A stretch of DNA of 12,583 nucleotides from JAHHLP01 sp041609895 (lineage in GTDB: Bacteria; Bacteroidota; Rhodothermia; Rhodothermales; JABDKH01), in NCBI GenBank assembly GCA_041609895.1, contig JBFIPX010000088.1:1-12583 (forward strand), written 5' to 3'. Positions within the stretch are counted from its first letter, which is position 1; the number at the start of each line of letters is the position of its first letter. Below the pieces are notes generated by a model, which saw nothing but the letters and a program-made list of their open reading frames with translations, did no database searches and had not been told where the DNA came from. Shown here one piece after another: positions 1-8,283 of this stretch. The translations under genes and the position numbers were made by a program.

Positions 1-953
1 TCCTTCAGAGGCACAAGATCGAGAAGTTGCCTGTTGTCGATGAGTCCGGAAGACTCTGCGGCCTGATCACATTCAAGGATATTGAGAAGAAGCGCCGTCA
101 CCCAAACGCGTGCAAGGACCTCCACGGTAGGCTACGCGTCGGTGCCGCTGTTGGTGTAACAGCAGATCTCATACAGAGGGTCGCCGCACTGGTTGAGGGC
201 GGGGTCGATTTCGTGACGGTGGACACGGCCCATGGTCATTCGGAAGGCGTGTTGGAGGCTGTTTTCAAAGTGAAAAGCGAGTACAGCGACCTTGAGGTTA
301 TAGCCGGCAACGTCGCAACGGCGGAGGGCACGGCCGACCTGATTGCCGCGGGAGCGGATGCTGTGAAGGTAGGAATCGGGCCAGGTTCGATCTGTACGAC
401 GCGAATTGTCGCCGGTGTTGGCGTGCCGCAACTGTCGGCCATTCTTGAATGCAGTCGAGTGGCTCGCGAGCACGGTGTACCGATTATTGCAGATGGCGGG
501 ATCAAACAAACCGGAGACGTGCCGAAGGCCATAGCTGCCGGCGCAAGCAGCGTTATGATCGGCGGTATGTTTGCCCGCGTAGAGGAGAGCCCGGGCGAGA
601 CTATCCTCTATGAGGGAAGGAAGTACAAGAGCTATCGAGGAATGGGTTCGCTGGGTGCGATGAATCAGGGCAGCAAGGATCGGTACTTCCAGGATGCTGA
701 AGACGACATCAAGAAGCTCGTTCCCGAAGGAATTGAGGGCCGCGTGCCCTACAGCGGAACGCTGAGCGAAGTTGTCTATCAAATGATCGGGGGTCTGAGA
801 GCGGCGATGGGCTACACCGGCTGCAGAGACCTGGACGAGCTCAAGGACAAGGCGCAGTTCGTACGTGTAACCTCGTCGGGCATGACCGAGAGTCACCCGC
901 ACAACGTGGCCATAACAAAGGAGTCGCCAAACTACTCTACCCGTAACCTGTAG
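1..953 (+). CDS. guaB: IMP dehydrogenase, 3' part (N-terminus outside window)
   Basis: Catalyses NAD-dependent oxidation of IMP to XMP, the committed step of guanine nucleotide synthesis in the cytosol. The codon phase begins at base 3, giving 316 visible residues; a typical enzyme is about 490, so roughly 170 N-terminal residues lie upstream. The fragment opens at the end of the second CBS domain (KLPVVDESGRLCGLITFKDI) and continues into the TIM barrel. Visible landmarks are the catalytic-cysteine loop GPGSICTTRIVAGVG (Cys codon at 393-395), the phosphate-binding ADGGIKQTGD and SSVMIGGMFA segments, the YRGMGSLGAM region, the mobile flap with EGRVPYSG, and the C-terminal HPHNVAITKESPNYS block common in this family. 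All key residues in the visible part are present. The stop is TAG at 951-953. A downstream peptidase starts 12 bases later in the same direction. Identification is firm; only the 5' end is missing. Confidence 0.97.
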   Translation, partial: LQRHKIEKLPVVDESGRLCGLITFKDIEKKRRHPNACKDLHGRLRVGAAVGVTADLIQRVAALVEGGVDFVTVDTAHGHSEGVLEAVFKVKSEYSDLEVIAGNVATAEGTADLIAAGADAVKVGIGPGSICTTRIVAGVGVPQLSAILECSRVAREHGVPIIADGGIKQTGDVPKAIAAGASSVMIGGMFARVEESPGETILYEGRKYKSYRGMGSLGAMNQGSKDRYFQDAEDDIKKLVPEGIEGRVPYSGTLSEVVYQMIGGLRAAMGYTGCRDLDELKDKAQFVRVTSSGMTESHPHNVAITKESPNYSTRNL

Positions 954-965
954 TACCGTCTCTGG

Positions 966-2030
966 ATGGATAAGCGGGTCGCACTCGACCATCTGCTTGA
1001 AGAGGAGAAGGCTGAAGCTGTTCTCATCACGGGTTTACCAGACGTCCGCTGGTTGACAGGTTTTTCGGGATCCAGTGCCCTGGTGATAGCCACGGCTTCG
1101 TCCACGATCCTGATTACCGACGGCAGATACAGCACGCAGGCGCGGCGAGAATCAGCCGTCGATGAAGTGTACATCGCCGATGGTCAGCTGCTCGACCACG
1201 TCTTCGAGCAGAACTTGATCCGCGAGAACTGGCGAACAATCGTGCAGCCCGATCGCATGACGGGCAGCACTCTCGAGAAGCTCCGGACAAACCTTTCCGG
1301 CGAAAAGTTGGTGTTGAGGGAAGGGCTCTTTCATAGGGCAGTTGCGCGAAAAGAGGCTGATGAGATCGATGCGATCAACAAGGCCCAGGCGATATCGGAG
1401 GCGGTCTTCCAGAACATGGTCGCCAGGATCAAGCCCGGAGACCGCGAGACCGAGATCGCGGCAGAGGTAACGTATCAGCACCTGTTGCTCGGTGCCGAAA
1501 GGATGGCGTTTGAGCCGATTATCGCATCTGGTCCGAATAGCGCCATGCCGCACGCCCGTCCTACCGATCGGGTGATACAGGACTCCGATGTACTCCTTAT
1601 GGACTTCGGCTGTGTATGGAATGGATACGCATGTGACATGACACGCACCGTCGTCGTTGGCGATGCATCACCGAGAGTTAGGGATGTTTATCGAATCGTA
1701 CTCGAGGCACAAGAGGCAGCGATTCAGTCGGCTCGAGCTGGCATGTTAGCATGCGAACTCGACGGCGTTGCCCGGACTGTGATCGAAGGAGCCGGGTACG
1801 GCGATCGGTTCACCCACAGCCTGGGCCACGGTGTGGGCCTTGAAATTCACGAATGGCCCCGCTTGTCCAGGCAGAGCAGGGACAGGCTCCCTGTCTCCTG
1901 CGTCGTCACGGTCGAGCCCGGCGTGTATCTTCCTGGAGAGTTCGGAATACGCATCGAGGATATGATCTTGCTGTCGGCAGATGGCTGCAAAAACCTGACG
2001 CGCACTCCGAAGAACCTGCGCGTGCTCTGA
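966..2030 (+). CDS. M24B family Xaa-Pro aminopeptidase / proline dipeptidase-like
   Basis: A cytosolic metallopeptidase that removes N-terminal residues preceding proline, or cleaves X-Pro dipeptides. The 354 residues match the 350-360 usual for short bacterial family members. Residues 1-130 form the creatinase-like N-terminal domain (PDVRWLTGFSGS, TDGRYSTQA). Residues 135-354 form the pita-bread domain with all five expected metal ligands: Asp213 and Asp224 (MDFGCVWNGYACDMTRT), His288 (SLGHGVGLEIHE), Glu317 (VTVEPGVYLPG) and Glu331 (GIRIEDM). His295, in the HE pair, is the usual second-shell substrate residue. ATG at 966 is the natural start because it opens the conserved N-terminal domain; no clear Shine-Dalgarno precedes it. 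It follows guaB by 12 bases and is probably co-transcribed. Sequence alone does not separate aminopeptidase P from prolidase (pepQ-like) activity, so no symbol is given. Confidence 0.93.
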   Translation: MDKRVALDHLLEEEKAEAVLITGLPDVRWLTGFSGSSALVIATASSTILITDGRYSTQARRESAVDEVYIADGQLLDHVFEQNLIRENWRTIVQPDRMTGSTLEKLRTNLSGEKLVLREGLFHRAVARKEADEIDAINKAQAISEAVFQNMVARIKPGDRETEIAAEVTYQHLLLGAERMAFEPIIASGPNSAMPHARPTDRVIQDSDVLLMDFGCVWNGYACDMTRTVVVGDASPRVRDVYRIVLEAQEAAIQSARAGMLACELDGVARTVIEGAGYGDRFTHSLGHGVGLEIHEWPRLSRQSRDRLPVSCVVTVEPGVYLPGEFGIRIEDMILLSADGCKNLTRTPKNLRVL

Positions 2031-2066
2031 CCCTTGGCGTTTCCGAATCGACTTCGCCGCAAGGTC

Positions 2067-2083
2067 ACCCGAAGATACCGGGT
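2067..2083. repeat. Small inverted repeat between peptidase and glycosyltransferase genes
   Basis: ACCCG at 2067-2071 is complementary to CGGGT at 2079-2083, with a 7-base loop. A second complementary pair, CTTCG at 2052-2056 and CGAAG at 2084-2088, could extend the helix with a 10-base bulge on the left. No T tract follows, so it is not a standard intrinsic terminator. It is the only structure I see in the 84-base gap. It may be weak RNA structure or chance. Confidence 0.25.
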
Positions 2084-2114
2084 CGAAGGATGACAGAAGA
2101 CATGAAGTGAGCGA

Positions 2115-3422
2115 ATGATGCGTAGTCGAGACCGGCCCACGAGGCGTCATGTCCTCGTACTGGCTTACTACTTTCCGCCGATGGGCCTCAGTGGGGTTCA
2201 GCGCGTGTCAAAGTTCGTGAAGTACCTCCCGGAGCGCGGATGGGACGTAACGGTCTTGACCTCGCAGCCGCGCGGATATTTTGCGTTCGATGAGTCGCTT
2301 GAAGAAGAGATTCCGAGAGCCGTTCGCGTAATCCGTACCGGCTCGGTAGACCCAACACGTGTATTTCGCAGCAAGGAGACCGTCAGCCTGCCAGCGGAGG
2401 GCGTGCGAAGGAGCCTCTCCAAAGCATCGCAGTGGATCTTCCTTCCGGACAATAAGGTTGGCTGGTTCCCGTCGGCGGTTCGTGCGGCCGGCAGAGTTCA
2501 TCGCGCTCGGCCGGTAGACGTCGTGTTTTCCTCGGCCCCGCCCTATACGTCTCACCTGGTAGGCCGGTCTATTGCCTCCCGGGCCGACGTTCCACTAGTG
2601 CTGGACTTCCGCGACGATTGGCTCGATAATCCGCGCCATGAATACCCCTCGCGGCTCCACTATGCCATTCAGAAAAACCTTGAATCAAAAGCGATTTCAT
2701 CGGCAACTGCAATCACGACGATCAACGCTCAAATCGCAGATGACATCCACAAGCGTCATGTTAACAGGTCGGACGCTCCGTCGATTACAGTAATACCTCA
2801 GGGGTATGATCCGGATGATTTTACTGGCCGTAACGAGGGCGGGCAGCAAGGATATATGTCGTTCGTGTACTCAGGTATCTTCTACGACGCGCAGTCACCA
2901 GAAGCATTTCTTCGTGCACTTCGGCGAGCGATACGGATGAGGCCAACGATGGCCGATGAAGTCTTGGCCGACTTTGTAGGTCTTGTGCCAGCTTATATGG
3001 CTCCGCTCGTTGCCGAACTCGGGCTCGAGCGACTGGTCCGATACCACGGCTACAAAGCACACAACGAGTTGACCAAAATGCTATCCGCTGCCGATGTACT
3101 CTGGTTGACGATTGGCGATCGACCTGGCGCTGAAGCGATCTCGACAGGCAAACTCTATGAGTACTTCGGCACAGGTCGACCCATTTTGGGTCTTGTACCG
3201 GAGGGTGTTGCGCGGCGTGACTTATCCCGGTACGGAGCAGCAGAAATCGTCGATCCCGACGATGTTCCGCACATCGCGGAAGCAATCCTCCGACTCCACG
3301 ACCGATGGAAAGCGGACCAGATGCCAGCCGCGGACGCGGACTTCGTGATGCAATTTGATCGCCGATTACTAACACGACGCCTGGCCGACTTGCTTCACGA
3401 CGTCGTCGACTCGGTAGCGTAG
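2115..3422 (+). CDS. Glycosyltransferase, GT4-like (GT-B fold)
   Basis: Predicted cytosolic or membrane-associated enzyme that transfers a sugar from a nucleotide-sugar donor, probably in surface polysaccharide or glycolipid synthesis; donor and acceptor cannot be read from sequence. The 435 residues show two Rossmann halves. The N-terminal acceptor half has the glycine loop YYFPPMGLSGVQR (about 18-30) followed by LPERGWDVTVLT, then WIFLPDNKVGWFPSA (about 107-121) and LVLDFRDDWLDNP (about 161-173). The C-terminal donor half has VYSGIFYDAQSPEAFLRAL (about 251-269) and the family-typical TGKLYEYFGTGRPILGLVPEG (about 344-364), whose Glu usually contacts the nucleotide ribose. There is no signal peptide or obvious membrane helix. 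Two ATGs are adjacent (2115 and 2118) and either could be the start; no strong ribosome-binding site decides. The protease gene begins 10 bases after the stop, with its ribosome-binding site overlapping this gene's TAG. Confidence 0.9.
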   Translation: MMRSRDRPTRRHVLVLAYYFPPMGLSGVQRVSKFVKYLPERGWDVTVLTSQPRGYFAFDESLEEEIPRAVRVIRTGSVDPTRVFRSKETVSLPAEGVRRSLSKASQWIFLPDNKVGWFPSAVRAAGRVHRARPVDVVFSSAPPYTSHLVGRSIASRADVPLVLDFRDDWLDNPRHEYPSRLHYAIQKNLESKAISSATAITTINAQIADDIHKRHVNRSDAPSITVIPQGYDPDDFTGRNEGGQQGYMSFVYSGIFYDAQSPEAFLRALRRAIRMRPTMADEVLADFVGLVPAYMAPLVAELGLERLVRYHGYKAHNELTKMLSAADVLWLTIGDRPGAEAISTGKLYEYFGTGRPILGLVPEGVARRDLSRYGAAEIVDPDDVPHIAEAILRLHDRWKADQMPAADADFVMQFDRRLLTRRLADLLHDVVDSVA

Positions 3423-3427
3423 AGGAG
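3422..3427 (+). promoter_or_regulatory. Shine-Dalgarno site of the subtilase gene
   Basis: GAGGAG at 3422-3427 sits five bases before ATG 3433 and overlaps the last base of the upstream TAG (3420-3422). It is one of only two clear ribosome-binding sites in the window and supports 3433 over the in-frame ATG at 3475. Confidence 0.7.
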
Positions 3428-3432
3428 CGGGT

Positions 3433-6400
3433 ATGTCTACTGGCCGACCCAAAGGCGGACTCAACCGTGGATCCATGGACCATAAGAACACGACGTGGCG
3501 CTCTCGAGGCCTCTTTCGGACGCTGATCCTTATCGGTTTCCTCTGTATGGGTGCCAGCGACGTTGCGCAGGGCCAGGTAGAGTTGATAGTTCGGCCCGAC
3601 GATGGCTCAGAGCTGCTGAAATTCCTGGCCGCTCGTTCTAAGTCGACGGATGTAACTGGCAACGTCGAATTGCTCAAGGACGCGTCTTTGGTTGCGCCTC
3701 TTTTGACCGGGCAGAGGCTGGGCAAGACTGTGGCATTCGATATTCCTGTCTTTATCGTTACTCTGCCGGACAGCGCTACGTTTCGCGATCTCACGACGAA
3801 GCTGAAGTTGCGGCAAGACGTGGCGTATGTACAGGCCAACCAAACCTATGTAGTAGACGCCATTCAGTCCGCTCCAGACCCGTTCGCAGACAGCCTTTCT
3901 CACTTCTCGGTGGTCGAGATGGATGGCGCGTGGTCGATGACTGACGGTTCGGAAGACGTAGTCGTAGGCCTCGTTGATACGGGCATCTATTTCGAACACC
4001 CGGACTTCGCCGGTCAGATTGCGACGAATGCCGCAGAAGATCTGGACGGTGACGGAGCTTTTACAGATAGCGACATCAACGGAATTGATGATGACGGAAA
4101 TGGTTACATCGACGACGTTGCAGGCTATGACTTCGTGGATCGCCCGTCGTCTGTTGAGGAGGGTGACTTTCGGTCTCCAGATCCTGACGCGGGTGACGAT
4201 GGATCGGGACACGGCACCAACGTGGCAGGAATCGTCGCCGCTGCAAGAGAAAACGGAATCGGTATCGTGGGCATGGCTCCTGGCGTATCGATCATGCCTA
4301 TCCGTGCCTTCGGTCGTGACGGAAGAGGTGACGACGACGACATTGCGCGCGCGATCATCTTCGGGACGGAAGCCGGGGCAAGCGTACTGAATCTTTCTTT
4401 TGGCGACACGCACATCTCGCCGCTCATGCAGGACGCGATTCGGTTTGCTGTCAATCGCGGAGTGACTGTCGTTGCGTCCGCCGGCAACAACGGTGGTGAT
4501 GACCCTCATTACCCTTCGGATTATCCCGAGGTCATATCGGTAGTCTGGTTGGACCGTGGGGGGGGCGGTGCGGCAAGCAGGGCCACATTCGGGACCGGCG
4601 TTGACATCGGGGCGCCGGGTAGCGCAATATTTACCACCGTGATGCCGACGGCTTCGGACGAGGTATCCGACGATAAGCTTTACGGCCGAAGGAGCGGATC
4701 ATCCATGGCCGCACCGATGGTCTCCGCAGCAGCCGCGCTCCTGAGATCTGTCATCCCCGAACTTGAGCCGGGGGCAATCCGGTCCATACTCGCGGCCTCA
4801 GCCAAGGACATCGGGGAAACCGGCTGGGATCACCGGGCGGGAGCAGGCCTACTCCAGGTTGCGACGGCTGTAAGGCGGGCATTGCCGGCGCGAGTCGAAA
4901 TCACAAGACCACGTAACGATCAGGGCATATCCAAGGACCTCGTGCACGTAGTAGGATCTGTGCTCGATCCATCTTTCGAAACCTACGATGTCTCTGTGGG
5001 ATCAGGCGGAACCAACGGCCCTCCAGAGAACTGGACCACCATTTCAGGGCCTGTCACCAACCAGATCCTGAATGGCACAGTCGCCGAATGGAACACGGCC
5101 AATTTCGCCGACGGGCCGTACGTGCTCCGATTGCGTGCGAAACTTCGTACGGGCAGGACGATTGAGGATCGAAGGCGGGTCTTTCTCGACAAAACCCCGC
5201 CGCAGCTAACAATTCATCTTCTCGACGATGGCTTGGTTGACGGCATGCACGCTGTCGTGGCAGATATAGAGTCAGACGATCTTGGCAGCGTACAACTCGA
5301 CGTAACGCTCAATGGAAGACAGGAGACGGTTGTCTCCGATCGAATCTCGCGCCGTCACGGTCTGGTTTTCGTGGATTCGGGTTTGGCCGGTGGGCCGGCT
5401 CAGGTCGTAGTCAGAGTTGTCAATGCCAGTGGTCTGACGACGACGCACGAGCAAACCGTAGTCGTACCCGGCAATAGTCAGAATTCCGGCGCCGTTTTAC
5501 TTTCCCCGACGCGGATGCCGCACGGTTTTCTGCTCGACACGACGACGGACTTCGACGACGATGGCCTGCCCGAAATCGTATCCAACGTTTACGAAAATGG
5601 TTGGCTGGGAGACACGCTGGCGGTTTATGAATGGAATGGAGATCTGCGAAGGGCGGCGTCGCTTCTCGTCGGTGCGTTTCCTCGAGGGCTGGGAGACTCG
5701 GACGGAGACGGCCTACTGGAGTTGCTCACGCAAGCGGGACCGTCAACGGTTATCCTGGAACAGGAGCAGCCCAATGGGTACCCCTCCCGTATCTCCTTCG
5801 TCGACACTACAGGTTTTTTGGACTCAGATCAGGCGTTGTGGGGTGCTCGGATTTTCGATTTCGATTCCGACGGCGTTCAAGAACTGATCGGACATAACAC
5901 GCGGGAGTGGCGGATTCTCGAACACGACGGATCGGAATACGTACAGCGTGCGCGTTTGCAGAATTCCACGACGGTGAGAGGGTCGGAGATCGGTGAGAAC
6001 GCCTTTGAACAACCCCAACCTCTCATAGGTGACCTGGATAAAGACGGGCGTCCAGACATGCTCACCGGTGACAGCGATGGCGACTGGATTCTCTTCGAGT
6101 CCACCGGCAATGATCAGTACGCGGCTGTATGGAGCTATGAGACGAGACGCTACAACGGAGGTTCGAGGCTTGCCTCAGGCGACTTCGATGGAGACGGTTT
6201 AAACGAACTCGTGACGTACACGCATAATTGGCTGACGACGACGTCGGCGGGCACAAGGGAGCCGGACATCGGTGTCTACTACTTCTTTGATGTGGTCGCC
6301 GACAATTCGTTGGCGCTCCGCGACAGTATCGCGATCCCAGGCGAGATCTCTACCCATGGAACGATCGCAGCCGCGGATGTCGATGGTGATGGCCGGGACG

Positions 6401-7731
6401 AACTCGTAATTGCGAATCCCCCTGATCTCTACTTGCTGCGCGTCGACGGCGACAGCTGGTCTGTCATGTATCATACCGCCACAGGCCTGGACTCTGGCTT
6501 CGGCGGTACCAGATCAATAAAGGCTGTGACCGCAGATCTGGACCTTGACGGCAAAGACGACGTCGTGATCAGTGGCGCGGATGGACGCCTCTACCTTATG
6601 TCCGCATCGGAAGCCATTTCCGATGTACCAGCACCAAACTGGGTTTCCCAGTATGCATTGGACAGTAAGGCGGTCCGACTGGAATGGGCTTGGGCGGGCG
6701 TGGACTCGACGTGGATCTATCGCGGCGAGACCGGCGGTGAACTCGATCGCGTCGGCACATCAACGACCACTGTCTTCATCGACTCGGTAACGACGCGGAG
6801 CGACTACGCCCTTCGAGGATGGAAGGATGGTATTGGCGGTCCCTTGTCCCGTGTTCGGATGGTTCGCCCTCACGAACCTGCCGTCGTAGAACGGGTCGCC
6901 TATCCAGCCCAAGGACAGATCGAAATCGAGTTCACAGAGCGCATGCCTGTCAATCTGAAATCGGCATCGTTCACGCTGAGTTCGGGTGTCGCGGCGTCAA
7001 ACCTCTTGCTTACGAGGAACCAGCGAGCAGTCCTACTTTCCTTTGATGGTGTAGCCGGTCCCGACACGCTGACGTGGGTCGAGGTCAGCGATGCGGAGGG
7101 TACGCCGCTTGGCCAGGAGTCGGTCGGGGTTGTTTTTCCAGACTCGTCGGCTTCAGGTCTCATCGTCCGTTCGTGGCAGATCCTATCCCGATCCGAAGTG
7201 CTTCTGACCTTCTCCGAAGATCTCGTCGGCAGCCAAGCCAGTGACGTGGCCAACTACCAAATTGAGCCGGAGGGGACAATTCGTTACGCTGATTGGAGCC
7301 AGGATCGCGCCGATGAAGTGCTATTAGGAATCGAAGGTGCTGCGATCGGAGCTACCGGACTCGAGACGATCCTGACGGTAGCGCGAATGACAGCATCGGG
7401 CGGAAATCGATTGGCGGCAGAGGGAGGCGTGATTCGTCTATCAAGTGCAGCCTCCAGCCTGGACGGTGTCTATGTGTTTCCCAATCCGTTGGTCCGATCA
7501 ACGCACGCGCAAGGACTCATGATCGCGGGGCTTCCGACGGTGGCGCGAGTTCAGATATTCTCGTCGTCGGGCCAGCGTTTACGTGACCTTCAAGTCGACG
7601 GCGGCTTGGGAGGTGTGCGCTGGAGTCTTACCGATGAGGCCGGTGGTCGTGTACCCTCAGGCATATATTTGATTCGCGTGACGGCCGAGGGAATGGGTGC
7701 CACCTTGAAAAAGGCGGCCATAATAGACTAA
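3433..7731 (+). CDS. Secreted multidomain subtilase (S8) with FG-GAP repeats and type IX sorting domain
   Basis: Predicted extracellular serine endopeptidase of 1432 residues. Order: basic n-region and hydrophobic signal segment (24-47, LILIGFLCMGA core, likely cleavage near AQG-Q); I9-like propeptide (about 49-142, ending DVAYVQANQTYVV); S8 domain (about 155-485) with the complete triad Asp182 (GLVDTGIYFEHPDF), His260 (GHGTNVAGIVAA) and Ser424 (SGSSMAAPMVSAA), plus oxyanion Asn352 (ASAGNNGG). A Ca-type insert lies at 202-234 (DLDGDG, DDDGNGYIDDVAGYDF). An Ig-like module follows (about 487-590). Seven DxDxDG motifs start at 706, 755, 809, 867, 917, 982 and 1035, spaced 49-65 residues, as in a seven-bladed FG-GAP/VCBS propeller. 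Fn3-like (about 1068-1145) and two SbsA-like Ig domains (about 1150-1340) precede a sorting domain (about 1346-1432: VYVFPNP, GGRVPSGIYLIRV, KKAAIID). This tail implies export through the outer membrane by the Por machinery. Substrate is unknown. ATG 3433 is chosen for its ribosome-binding site. Confidence 0.93.
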   Translation: MSTGRPKGGLNRGSMDHKNTTWRSRGLFRTLILIGFLCMGASDVAQGQVELIVRPDDGSELLKFLAARSKSTDVTGNVELLKDASLVAPLLTGQRLGKTVAFDIPVFIVTLPDSATFRDLTTKLKLRQDVAYVQANQTYVVDAIQSAPDPFADSLSHFSVVEMDGAWSMTDGSEDVVVGLVDTGIYFEHPDFAGQIATNAAEDLDGDGAFTDSDINGIDDDGNGYIDDVAGYDFVDRPSSVEEGDFRSPDPDAGDDGSGHGTNVAGIVAAARENGIGIVGMAPGVSIMPIRAFGRDGRGDDDDIARAIIFGTEAGASVLNLSFGDTHISPLMQDAIRFAVNRGVTVVASAGNNGGDDPHYPSDYPEVISVVWLDRGGGGAASRATFGTGVDIGAPGSAIFTTVMPTASDEVSDDKLYGRRSGSSMAAPMVSAAAALLRSVIPELEPGAIRSILAASAKDIGETGWDHRAGAGLLQVATAVRRALPARVEITRPRNDQGISKDLVHVVGSVLDPSFETYDVSVGSGGTNGPPENWTTISGPVTNQILNGTVAEWNTANFADGPYVLRLRAKLRTGRTIEDRRRVFLDKTPPQLTIHLLDDGLVDGMHAVVADIESDDLGSVQLDVTLNGRQETVVSDRISRRHGLVFVDSGLAGGPAQVVVRVVNASGLTTTHEQTVVVPGNSQNSGAVLLSPTRMPHGFLLDTTTDFDDDGLPEIVSNVYENGWLGDTLAVYEWNGDLRRAASLLVGAFPRGLGDSDGDGLLELLTQAGPSTVILEQEQPNGYPSRISFVDTTGFLDSDQALWGARIFDFDSDGVQELIGHNTREWRILEHDGSEYVQRARLQNSTTVRGSEIGENAFEQPQPLIGDLDKDGRPDMLTGDSDGDWILFESTGNDQYAAVWSYETRRYNGGSRLASGDFDGDGLNELVTYTHNWLTTTSAGTREPDIGVYYFFDVVADNSLALRDSIAIPGEISTHGTIAAADVDGDGRDELVIANPPDLYLLRVDGDSWSVMYHTATGLDSGFGGTRSIKAVTADLDLDGKDDVVISGADGRLYLMSASEAISDVPAPNWVSQYALDSKAVRLEWAWAGVDSTWIYRGETGGELDRVGTSTTTVFIDSVTTRSDYALRGWKDGIGGPLSRVRMVRPHEPAVVERVAYPAQGQIEIEFTERMPVNLKSASFTLSSGVAASNLLLTRNQRAVLLSFDGVAGPDTLTWVEVSDAEGTPLGQESVGVVFPDSSASGLIVRSWQILSRSEVLLTFSEDLVGSQASDVANYQIEPEGTIRYADWSQDRADEVLLGIEGAAIGATGLETILTVARMTASGGNRLAAEGGVIRLSSAASSLDGVYVFPNPLVRSTHAQGLMIAGLPTVARVQIFSSSGQRLRDLQVDGGLGGVRWSLTDEAGGRVPSGIYLIRVTAEGMGATLKKAAIID
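4558..4565 (+). repeat. Homopolymeric G8 tract inside the protease domain
   Basis: Eight consecutive G residues encode the start of Gly376-Gly379, between oxyanion Asn352 and catalytic Ser424. By hand translation, one extra G would lead to TGA at 4602-4604, and one missing G to TGA at 4640-4642. Either shift would remove the nucleophile. The tract could be a slippage site or simply a chance run of glycine codons. Confidence 0.6.
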
Positions 7732-7842
7732 CTTCGCGAGGCACCGCAGCTTGTTGGCAGGAGCACATTCTCTCGTCCAGCGAGTTCGAGCATCATCCCG
7801 TTATTCCGTAAGAGCATCTTCATCTGAACTGATCACGCCGCT
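7732..7842 (+). other. Longest intergenic gap (111 bases), no clear signal
   Basis: This spacer separates the protease from the RsbW-like gene. It has only a short CTCG/CGAG complement near 7773-7785 and no T tract, so I cannot call a terminator. No convincing promoter of the sigma-70 or Bacteroidetes TTG/TAnnTTTG type is visible. An in-frame TGA at 7825-7827 limits how far upstream the next gene can start. Confidence 0.5.
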
Positions 7843-8283
7843 GTGAAAACGGATCCTGGCTTGCAGCGACTGCAACTCGAGATGTCGAGCAATCACAGCA
7901 ACATCGAGAGGGCGGTCAACCGTGCTGAGAGCTTTTTTGGAGAATGGCTCGATGACGAGGATCTGGTGTATAATCTTGTGCTTTTGACGTCGGAGGCTGT
8001 AACGAACGGCATGGAGCACGGGAACCGGTTCGACGAGTCCAAGAGGGTGTTCATCGAGTTCGTCGTTTGCGATTCCCGCATCGAAATTTCGGTAGAGGAT
8101 GAGGGACCCGGGTTCTCCCGTGAACAAGTTCCGGATCCGCTGAGTGACGCGAAGTTGTTCGCCGACGGAGGCCGCGGGCTCTTCCTGCTCGAATCAATCG
8201 CTGACGAAGTGAACTACGAGAATGAAGGCCGCAAGACGCGCGTCATCTTCCACCGCAACAGTGCGCACTCATCGTCGGAGTGA
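7843..8283 (+). CDS. RsbW/SpoIIAB-like ATP-binding protein (HATPase_c_2)
   Basis: A 146-residue GHKL-fold protein of the anti-sigma factor/serine kinase type. In known examples these proteins hold a sigma factor, or phosphorylate a STAS-domain antagonist, to switch stress or envelope regulons in the cytosol. Visible motifs are the N-box SEAVTNGMEHGN (Glu51, Asn55), the G1 box VEDEGPGF (Asp86, Gly88, Gly90) and the G2 box GGRGLFLL (109-116). There is no sensor, dimerisation His or membrane segment, so it is not a full histidine kinase. GTG at 7843 is chosen because the preceding in-frame TGA is at 7825 and because residues 9-14 form the expected first beta strand, which the ATG at 7882 would remove. 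No sigma factor or STAS gene lies in the window, so the partner is unknown. It overlaps the next gene by four bases, suggesting coupled translation. Confidence 0.88.
   Translation: MKTDPGLQRLQLEMSSNHSNIERAVNRAESFFGEWLDDEDLVYNLVLLTSEAVTNGMEHGNRFDESKRVFIEFVVCDSRIEISVEDEGPGFSREQVPDPLSDAKLFADGGRGLFLLESIADEVNYENEGRKTRVIFHRNSAHSSSE

Noticed and set aside
132..992. 286-residue open frame on the minus strand opposite guaB
   Set aside because: It lies entirely across a clearly conserved IMP dehydrogenase frame, has no recognisable motif, and looks like a shadow frame of GC-rich coding sequence.
2821..3483. 220-residue minus-strand frame overlapping the glycosyltransferase 3' end
   Set aside because: It is Arg/Ser-rich with no recognisable fold, antisense to the conserved donor-binding half of the glycosyltransferase.
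3607..4509. 300-residue open frame on the minus strand inside the subtilase
   Set aside because: The plus-strand frame carries the S8 catalytic motifs; the reverse translation shows only low-complexity basic and hydrophobic stretches with no domain pattern.
7969..7974. TATAAT hexamer resembling a -10 box
   Set aside because: It is inside the RsbW-like coding region, has no matching -35 sequence at proper spacing, and no gene start follows closely.
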